From the NCBI GenBank assembly GCA_028282485.1, contig JANQHU010000395.1:1-5991 (forward strand): a stretch of 5,991 nucleotides of DNA. The letters run 5' to 3'. Position numbers and translations under genes: made by a program. This stretch comes from Bacillota bacterium. GTDB lineage: Bacteria > Bacillota > UBA4882 > UBA8346. The notes below the pieces were generated by a model, which was not told where the DNA came from, did no database searches, and worked only from the letters and a program-made list of their open reading frames with translations. Shown here one piece after another: positions 1-4,776 of the stretch. Within the stretch, counting starts at the first letter, position 1. Every line of letters begins with the position of its first letter.

Positions 1-2662
1 TCAATAATTCTAATTTATATCTGTTACTTATGTCAGGGATAAAGATATTTTCAAGTAAATTTTTAAGAGTTTCAATCGGCTTTTCAAGATCAATGACGGA
101 TATTTCATCAAATTTGAGAGAATTCAAACTGTTCTCTTTTAAAACACCAGTTAATTTTTCCCAATTTTCTTTATACCAGTTTAGTGAGATAGCGATTTTT
201 TTTCGATATTGCTGAACTTTCTCTTCAAAATTAATTTTAGTCATAAAACCATTCTCAGTAACTTCAGCTAGTAATTTATTAAATTTATGGAGCAGCTTAT
301 TTTGTTGTAATTCATATGAAAAAATAACTTTCAGATTTTCAAAATCTTTTCTTTTTTCAATTCGCCGATTATTATTAGTTATTTCATTATATAATTTTTT
401 CCACTGAGGTTTAAAAATATTCACCAAAAAACTTATGGGATATTCTTTTCCGGAGAGAATTATTTCATCTAAAATGTTTAAGTTTTCTTCGGTTAATAAT
501 AATTCTGAAACCACATAGTCATTTTCATAACAAATTTTTCGATATTCTTCGTAATTTATTAATAAATCATTAAAATCCTCAAAAAATGATTGCCATAATT
601 CGTGATAAAGCTGGTCTTTAATAACTTTTTCAATAATTGCCAGTTGATATTCTTTCATTTCTTTCAGACTTTCAAAAATATCCATTGCCATTTTCTGTAT
701 TTCTCTTAACCAATCTTCATTAAGCTCAGATTGTAATACTAATTTGTTAGGTTCCCAACCAAATAGTTCTTGGGAAAGTTCCACATATTTCTCCGTTTTA
801 ACTATAAAATCCGCTGGAATCCATAAAGATTTTAAATCCGGTAACTCTTTACTTAGTAATTCCTCTTCTACAATAGTTATTAAGTTATTAGTATAATATA
901 ATTCTCTTAATTCTTCTAGAGAAAGGGGTAACCCTATTTGATCGTCAGTAGTCTTTCCCGGTATATAATCTATTTCACCTTCACCACTGTTAACAAATTG
1001 AGCCGCTTCTATTGGGGTAATTGATTGATTGTCAAAAATGAGATCTTTATACTCTAGCGACCTAATTTTTAGCAATTCTTGTTTTTTAGCTTTTGATTTA
1101 ACAACTAGTTCTTTTCTTTCTAACTCTAATCTTTCTATCTTTTTCTTTGTCTCTCCTAAATCCAAGGAGGTACCTTTGGATGCGATTTCAAATAATGCAT
1201 TATCCATTTCTTTTCTTTGAGAACTGGCACTCAACAAACTAATACAAAGACTTTGTAAATCTTGATAAACTTTCTCCTTCAAAACTGTTAAGGCTTTTTC
1301 AGTATGACTGGTAACTAAAACCCTACTTCCTTGACTTAACAAATGCCCGATAAGATTAGCAATAGTATGAGTCTTCCCGGTTCCGGGAGGGCCTTGTACT
1401 AATACCGCCCCATAATGATTTAAGTATTTCATTATCTTTAGTTGATCATTATTAGCTGATAAAGTTAACAAAATGTTTTCATCAATTCCGCTTTGATTCC
1501 AACCAACATCATCAATTATAACATCCTGGCCACCAGGATGATTCCCTATCATTCTTTTTAAAAAACCCGGTAATTTGATTTCTTTATCTTCGTTAATTTC
1601 TTCAATAATTTTATCAAGAAATATTGAGAATCCTTGATTTCTTTTTCGCAAAAACAGAATAGGTTCCACTCTAATTGTCGGCCCATTATGATCTTTTTCA
1701 TCATTCTCCAAAAATTTGCCTTTTTCATCAACAATATGGATCAAACGCTTGAAAAGGGATTTATTATTAATAGTATCAGCAATCCTATAGGAATTATTCT
1801 CAATATCTTGGATGATCTCAGAAAGCATTGTTTGATTAAGAGTCGGAATAACGCGAAGCATTGAAGTATAAAGATCAGTTTTTTCTTCTTCATATTTAAT
1901 AATAAATGAAGGTTCTTGCGAAATAAATTCTAATACTACCTTTTGAAAGATTACCGGATGATTAATCATTTTAGATTCGCTTTGCCAATAAAGCTGACCA
2001 TCTCCAACAACTAACTCGAAAGTTTCTGATTCTTTTTTAATATCGGAATACAGCTTAAATAGTATATTATATAAATTCAACCCTTGTTCTTTAGGAAACT
2101 CAATATTTCGCCAATTATTACGTTTTATAATCCATACTTCAAATAAATTGAGCCGTTTCGGGTCATCAAGAAACCGTTCTTTATGAAGATATACTACTTC
2201 TTCTTTAATATAAAAACTTTCTTTGTTTTTCCCACATTGAGGGCAATCCCATTTATCAAAGATACGATAAAAATCAGTACCCTGGGCAATTCCCCTTTCT
2301 AGATCACCTATTCGAGGATCATAAATCCAATTACAGTTACGACAAACATATGTTTTCATTGGTATTTTCGTAACTATTTCTTCTTTATATGTAACTGCAT
2401 CCACGCTTACTTTTCGCCAATTGCCATTTAACCATTTTAAGAGGTTCTCCTCAGGATTAGGACATGGCTTTAAAACTGGTTTAATTACTTTCAAAATCGT
2501 TTCACCAAGTTCCTGGGTATGGTATACCGACCAAATTTCTTTAATTTGTGGTAAATTTGATAATTTCATACTCCAGGGTTGTTTGATTATATCCGTAACG
2601 ACCGGATTTGATAATTCGTAATAATCTTTTAAAAATTTAAAAATATGATTTATATGAGCCAT
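1..2662 (-). CDS. Large SF1 (Upf1/Dna2/Nam7-like) helicase/ATPase with embedded rubredoxin domain; C-terminus cut by window edge
   Basis: The frame is open from the ATG at 2662 to the left edge, giving 887 codons with no stop. Seen: a Walker A motif GPPGTGKTHT at residues 424-433, preceded by a Q-motif-like NNDQ at 404-407. It is followed by a motif Ia-like VLVTSHTEKAL at 448-458, typical of the DNA2/NAM7 (COG1112, AAA_11) group. A charged coiled-coil stretch lies at about 500-535, and a long, mostly helical, Lys/Glu-rich region runs to residue 887. The DEAD/DEAE box and motifs III-VI would lie beyond the window, so helicase activity is inferred. Residues 102-150 form a full rubredoxin domain. 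Residues 151-400 carry no domain I recognise, apart from a conserved-looking PILFLRKRNQGF at 334-345. The start is supported by AGAGG 5 nt upstream. The gene is probably cotranscribed with the PC4-like gene 23 bp upstream. A role in repair, RNA remodelling or phage defence is inferred. Confidence 0.88.
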   Translation of the reverse strand, partial: MAHINHIFKFLKDYYELSNPVVTDIIKQPWSMKLSNLPQIKEIWSVYHTQELGETILKVIKPVLKPCPNPEENLLKWLNGNWRKVSVDAVTYKEEIVTKIPMKTYVCRNCNWIYDPRIGDLERGIAQGTDFYRIFDKWDCPQCGKNKESFYIKEEVVYLHKERFLDDPKRLNLFEVWIIKRNNWRNIEFPKEQGLNLYNILFKLYSDIKKESETFELVVGDGQLYWQSESKMINHPVIFQKVVLEFISQEPSFIIKYEEEKTDLYTSMLRVIPTLNQTMLSEIIQDIENNSYRIADTINNKSLFKRLIHIVDEKGKFLENDEKDHNGPTIRVEPILFLRKRNQGFSIFLDKIIEEINEDKEIKLPGFLKRMIGNHPGGQDVIIDDVGWNQSGIDENILLTLSANNDQLKIMKYLNHYGAVLVQGPPGTGKTHTIANLIGHLLSQGSRVLVTSHTEKALTVLKEKVYQDLQSLCISLLSASSQRKEMDNALFEIASKGTSLDLGETKKKIERLELERKELVVKSKAKKQELLKIRSLEYKDLIFDNQSITPIEAAQFVNSGEGEIDYIPGKTTDDQIGLPLSLEELRELYYTNNLITIVEEELLSKELPDLKSLWIPADFIVKTEKYVELSQELFGWEPNKLVLQSELNEDWLREIQKMAMDIFESLKEMKEYQLAIIEKVIKDQLYHELWQSFFEDFNDLLINYEEYRKICYENDYVVSELLLTEENLNILDEIILSGKEYPISFLVNIFKPQWKKLYNEITNNNRRIEKRKDFENLKVIFSYELQQNKLLHKFNKLLAEVTENGFMTKINFEEKVQQYRKKIAISLNWYKENWEKLTGVLKENSLNSLKFDEISVIDLEKPIETLKNLLENIFIPDISNRYKLELL
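1370..1393 (-). other. Walker A (P-loop) motif of the SF1 helicase
   Basis: These codons encode GPPGTGKT, residues 424-431, matching GxxGxGK[ST]. K430 and T431 are the expected phosphate- and Mg-contacting residues. The preceding hydrophobic strand (AVLVQ) and the following helix (HTIANLIGHLL) are as expected for an SF1 RecA-like domain. Confidence 0.95.
2213..2359 (-). other. Rubredoxin domain inside the helicase gene (residues 102-150)
   Basis: The segment begins MKTYVCRNCNWIYDP and ends WDCPQCGKNKESF. The cysteines are C107, C110, C140 and C143. The two CxxC pairs are separated by 29 residues, exactly as in free rubredoxins (C6, C9, C39, C42 by family knowledge). Other rubredoxin hallmarks are kept: Y105, W112 (usually Tyr), Y114-D115-P116, G119-D120, G124-I125, G128-T129, F131, I134, D136, W138, P141, G144, K147 and F150. 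The domain is therefore a complete rubredoxin of normal length rather than a loose zinc ribbon. Free rubredoxins bind one iron and carry one electron. Here it could be a redox or metal sensor, or a structural zinc knuckle that kept the fold. The reading frame is continuous on both sides. Confidence 0.93.
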
Positions 2663-2685
2663 ATGAACCTCTTCTCTTATAAAAA

Positions 2686-2904
2686 CTATATTTCCATATT
2701 ATTTAGTACTTCTTTTAAATTTTGTACTTCTTCATCATTTAAGGTAATACCTTTACCAAGCTTACCCTCATTATGATTCCAATCTCTTAAATCGTATTTA
2801 GCAGTTCTATTATTCCAACTGACTTTGTTCAATTCTTTTGTCCAATTATGCTTTTCAGAAAGTATAGCTATTCTTTCAATTATTTCGTATTTGATTTCTG
2901 CCAT
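2686..2904 (-). CDS. ydbC: YdbC/PC4-like single-stranded DNA-binding protein, 72 aa
   Basis: This complete 72-residue protein matches the Firmicutes YdbC family, which has a PC4 (transcriptional coactivator p15) fold. By family knowledge, YdbC/PC4 proteins dimerise and bind ssDNA in a sequence-independent way. Seen: the family pattern MAEIKYEIIERIAILSE, then W21-T-K-E-L-N, V28-S-W-N, K36-Y-D-L-R-D-W42, G50-K-G-I-T-L, and a C-terminal helix (EEVQNLKEVLNNM). The length is normal for the family. The start has a purine-rich AAGGGG about 10 nt upstream. Its stop is 23 bp before the helicase start on the same strand, so the two are probably one transcript. This suggests an ssDNA-binding partner for the helicase. 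YdbC is also common as a housekeeping gene in Firmicutes, so the pairing alone does not prove joint function. Confidence 0.88.
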   Translation of the reverse strand: MAEIKYEIIERIAILSEKHNWTKELNKVSWNNRTAKYDLRDWNHNEGKLGKGITLNDEEVQNLKEVLNNMEI

Positions 2905-2953
2905 GTATTAGGTTCCCCTTATAATTTATTTGGTTTTTTATTTTTTTCATCAA

Positions 2954-2980
2954 ATATTATTTTTACTTTATCCCAAACAA
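2954..2980 (-). promoter_or_regulatory. Weak candidate sigma-A promoter for the PC4/helicase pair
   Basis: Read on the minus strand, TTGTTT (2980-2975) lies 15 bp upstream of TAATAT (2959-2954). The -10 match is good, the -35 is only partial, and the spacer is shorter than the preferred 17 bp. It would give a leader of about 40 nt before the ATG at 2904. In DNA this AT-rich, similar boxes arise by chance. Confidence 0.22.
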
Positions 2981-3043
2981 TTCCACAAAACATAAAAATA
3001 TTCCTTCAATTCAAACAAATTCAATAAAAATATTTCCACAAAA
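2981..3043. repeat. Imperfect direct repeats in the divergent intergenic region
   Basis: TTCCACAAAA occurs at 2981-2990 and again at 3034-3043. ATAAAAATATTCC at 2992-3004 recurs with one extra T as ATAAAAATATTTCC at 3024-3037. The two words therefore appear in swapped order around a CAA-rich centre. They could be iterated binding sites for a regulator or drift in AT-rich DNA. The position between divergent genes makes an operator plausible. Confidence 0.45.
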
Positions 3044-3073
3044 AATTTTTCTTTATAATTAAAGAAAAATTTT
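3042..3073. repeat. Perfect palindrome, 14-bp arms with a 4-nt TAAT centre
   Basis: The left arm AAAATTTTTCTTTA (3042-3055) and right arm TAAAGAAAAATTTT (3060-3073) are exact reverse complements around TAAT. Each arm has only one G or C, so an RNA hairpin would be weak. The site lies between divergent genes, about 115 bp before the sigma-factor start and 138 bp before the PC4 start. A protein-binding operator or bent-DNA element fits better than a terminator. Confidence 0.7.
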
Positions 3074-3177
3074 CCGTATTAAAGCAAAAGTTATAAACTC
3101 TACTTTTATTTTATTTAACAAATCCTTCAATAAATGAAAGAAAAAGCTGATTGATCACGTTTAATATATACAAAGAG

Positions 3178-3184
3178 AGGAGGT
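3178..3184 (+). promoter_or_regulatory. Strong Shine-Dalgarno AGGAGGT for the TTG-started sigma gene
   Basis: AGGAGGT is the full consensus. No ATG or GTG in frame follows it. The candidates are TTG at 3188 (4 nt after AGGAGG, tight) and TTG at 3194 (10 nt after, slightly long). The product differs by two residues only. The annotated start at 3188 is the longer choice and is not certain. Confidence 0.8.
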
Positions 3185-3187
3185 TTC

Positions 3188-3769
3188 TTGGTTTTGCAGC
3201 AAGAAGAAGCGCTGATTTTGCAAGCACAGAAGGGCGACCAGCAGGCTTTTGGCGAATTAGTCCTGACCTATCGTAAAAACGTCTTCGGCCTCGCCTATCG
3301 GATGTCTGGCAATGCTGCTGATGCCGAAGATCTCTCTCAAGAAACCTTTCTCAAGGCTTTTTTAGCCTTACCCGATTTTGTTTCCCAAAGAAACGGTTCC
3401 TTTAAAGCCTGGCTCCTCACCATTACTTATCGCCTGAGTATTGATCGGGCCCGTCGCCAAAAATACCATGATTCCTACGAAGAAATCTTACCCGGGCAGG
3501 AGTTACAATTTAGCGAGCGGTATAGCGAAAGCCTCCCGGAAATAGTGGCCCGCCAGGAAACAAAATCTCTGGTCCAAAAAGCTTTGTTACAGTTACCAGA
3601 AAAATACCGCATGGCCGTAATTCTCAAATACTTAGAAGATCTGGGTTACGAAGAAATCAGCAAGATTATGAATATTCCGCTAGGGACGGTGGGAACCTGG
3701 ATTCGCCGCAGTCTGAAAAGACTCAAAAACGATCTTTTACTAAAAGGAGCAATGCCCCATGAAGAATAA
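3188..3769 (+). CDS. ECF-type (sigma-70 family) RNA polymerase sigma factor, 193 aa
   Basis: This is a sigma factor with only regions 2 and 4, which redirects RNA polymerase to a stress regulon. Region 2 spans about residues 21-92. It includes the core-binding and -10-reading motif D45-A-E-D-L-S-Q-E-T-F-L-K-A-F and the helix around W75-LLTITYRLSIDRARR. Region 4 spans about 124-183: L136-P-E-K-Y-R, then the helix-turn-helix YEEISKIMNIPLGTVGTWIRR, which reads the -35 element. The length is typical for RpoE/SigW-like ECF factors. Translation starts at a TTG behind a strong AGGAGGT. The 3' end overlaps the next gene by 11 bp, so translation is probably coupled to its likely anti-sigma factor. ECF operons usually activate their own promoter, but no clear ECF-type -35/-10 pair was found upstream. 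Confidence 0.95.
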   Translation: MVLQQEEALILQAQKGDQQAFGELVLTYRKNVFGLAYRMSGNAADAEDLSQETFLKAFLALPDFVSQRNGSFKAWLLTITYRLSIDRARRQKYHDSYEEILPGQELQFSERYSESLPEIVARQETKSLVQKALLQLPEKYRMAVILKYLEDLGYEEISKIMNIPLGTVGTWIRRSLKRLKNDLLLKGAMPHEE

Positions 3770-4139
3770 AAATAAACTTGATAATCATGATTTTGAAAAC
3801 TGGTTACGCCTTCAACTGCCCCCAGAAATAGAACCACTAACGAGTGATGCGGATTTTTTGTACAATCTTCAGCAAAAGATCCGCCTATCCCAAGATAGCC
3901 CTGCTGGTTACCCTAAAGCTCCAGGTTCTTTTTTGTGGTTAAACGGGATCTTTCAGGGAGTGGCGGCGGCAGCTGTTTTTCTGATTCTCTTTACGGGGAT
4001 CCACTTAAATACTGCTAATATATTGCAAATTTCGGTAAATAGTGCTAAATATCTACAAGAAACAGTGTTGCTCTTATCCGTTGAGCAACAATTACTCTGG
4101 CAAGAATTAATTACCAATGTTTTAGCTCATGTTTCGTAA
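3759..4139 (+). CDS. Probable membrane anti-sigma factor, 126 aa, single-pass
   Basis: The assignment rests mainly on context: its ATG lies inside the sigma gene, overlapping by 11 bp, behind AAAGGAGC with 8-nt spacing. The N-terminal part (about residues 1-58) is polar and would be cytoplasmic. It includes a helical stretch DADFLYNLQQKIRL at 30-43. One hydrophobic helix follows at about 60-83 (WLNGIFQGVAAAAVFLILFTG), and then a short amphipathic outer tail of about 43 residues, ending at 126. By family knowledge, such proteins hold the sigma factor at the membrane until a signal leads to cleavage or a shape change. The His-x3-Cys-x2-Cys signature of zinc anti-sigma factors is absent, and the protein has no cysteine at all. 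I do not recognise a named family. Confidence 0.75.
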   Translation: MKNKNKLDNHDFENWLRLQLPPEIEPLTSDADFLYNLQQKIRLSQDSPAGYPKAPGSFLWLNGIFQGVAAAAVFLILFTGIHLNTANILQISVNSAKYLQETVLLLSVEQQLLWQELITNVLAHVS

Positions 4140-4202
4140 AATTATCATGTAGTAAGCAAAAAACTTATCTCATTATTTAATTATTAGGAGGGTCATTCAA
4201 AA

Positions 4203-4757
4203 ATGGCGGAAGAATCCAAAAAAAATCCTTTTGTATCAGCAATTCTCTCACTTTTTTTCCCCGGCTTAGGCCAATTATATAACGAAGCTTTTTTAAAAGG
4301 AATTTTACTTATTATTATTACCATTAGTTCTATTGTAACCATTGTCCATACGGGAATTTCTATCGGTACTAACGTGATCCATGGCGAGGAAATGATTCCC
4401 CCCGCCGGAATGATTGTACGCATCGTCACTGCGGCCTTAATTATTCTCTGCATTTGGGTTTACGGGATTATTGACGGTATTTCCGGGGCTAATAAATTTA
4501 ATGTAGCGGTGGCTAACCATACTCCGAATCCTGACTCGGGGAATAAAACAATCACTCTGGAAAAAAAAGCCTCGGTAATTATCAAAAAAGAGACTACTTC
4601 TCTAGGTTTAGGGGTTTTTCTCATCATTTGCGGCCTGATTTTATTACTCGTACAATTTGGCCTCAGTTTTGATTTTCTAATCCAATTTGGATGGCCGATT
4701 GCCTTAATTATTCTGGGAGGCTATCTCTTGTTTCAAAGTTTGACTAAGAAAAACTAG
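4203..4757 (+). CDS. TM2/DUF5668-like multi-pass membrane protein, 184 aa
   Basis: The N-terminal part resembles TM2-domain-like bacterial proteins. A basic start (MAEESKKNPF) leads into AILSLFFPGLGQLYN at 13-27, where PGLGQ-YN is the family hallmark. Hydrophobic helices follow at about 31-49 and 72-92, and then YGIIDGISGANKFN at 87-100. A polar linker (101-132) joins this to a C-terminal pair of helices at about 134-153 and 157-178 (LGLGVFLIICGLILLL, then FGWPIALIILGGYLLF). This pair resembles the LiaF-type membrane region (DUF5668). AGGAGGGT lies 9 nt before the ATG. It is 63 bp downstream of the anti-sigma gene with no terminator visible, and 19 bp before the LiaF-like gene, so it is probably in the same operon. 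The exact function is unknown. A membrane-stress sensing or accessory role is inferred. Confidence 0.8.
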   Translation: MAEESKKNPFVSAILSLFFPGLGQLYNEAFLKGILLIIITISSIVTIVHTGISIGTNVIHGEEMIPPAGMIVRIVTAALIILCIWVYGIIDGISGANKFNVAVANHTPNPDSGNKTITLEKKASVIIKKETTSLGLGVFLIICGLILLLVQFGLSFDFLIQFGWPIALIILGGYLLFQSLTKKN

Positions 4758-4776
4758 TTTGGGGAGGTCTCTCAAT

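Larger units (their letters stand above)
2905..3187. other. AT-rich divergent intergenic region, no gene seen
   Basis: These 283 bp separate the minus-strand PC4/helicase pair from the plus-strand sigma operon, so both transcripts should start here. The stretch is very AT-rich. It holds a 32-bp palindrome (3042-3073), imperfect direct repeats (2981-3043), a weak minus-strand promoter candidate and the sigma-gene ribosome binding site. I see no RNA gene or convincing short coding frame. Confidence 0.8.

Noticed and set aside
1..10. TGA stop of the helicase at the left edge
   Set aside because: Minus-strand TGA at positions 1-3 is out of frame. In the helicase frame the last codons are GAA, TTA and TTG, so the gene continues past the edge.
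1634..1864. 76-residue plus-strand frame opposite the helicase
   Set aside because: It lies wholly opposite the continuous helicase frame, with no Shine-Dalgarno and low-complexity content, so it is a shadow of the AT-rich antisense strand.
2979..3040. TTCCACA words resembling DnaA boxes (AATTCCACA, ATTTCCACA) as a possible origin
   Set aside because: Each differs from TTATCCACA at two positions, there are only two, and no dnaA, dnaN or replication gene is nearby. They are better described as part of the direct repeats.
3042..3073. Palindrome as a rho-independent terminator
   Set aside because: The stem has only one G-C pair per arm and it lies between divergent 5' ends, where no transcript of either neighbouring gene would end.
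3151..3170. TTGATC with TAATAT/TATATA as a sigma-A promoter for the sigma operon
   Set aside because: The gap between the boxes is about 5 bp, far too short, no good -35 lies 17 bp upstream of TAATAT, and the start site would fall almost on the Shine-Dalgarno.
3061..3187. ECF-type autoregulatory promoter (AAC -35, CGT -10)
   Set aside because: AAC words occur (for example at 3117-3119) but none is followed at about 16 bp by a CGT-like -10 element.
4140..4202. Terminator or separate promoter between the anti-sigma and TM2-like genes
   Set aside because: No GC-rich hairpin with a T-run and no paired -35/-10 boxes are visible in these 63 bp, so continued transcription is the simpler reading.
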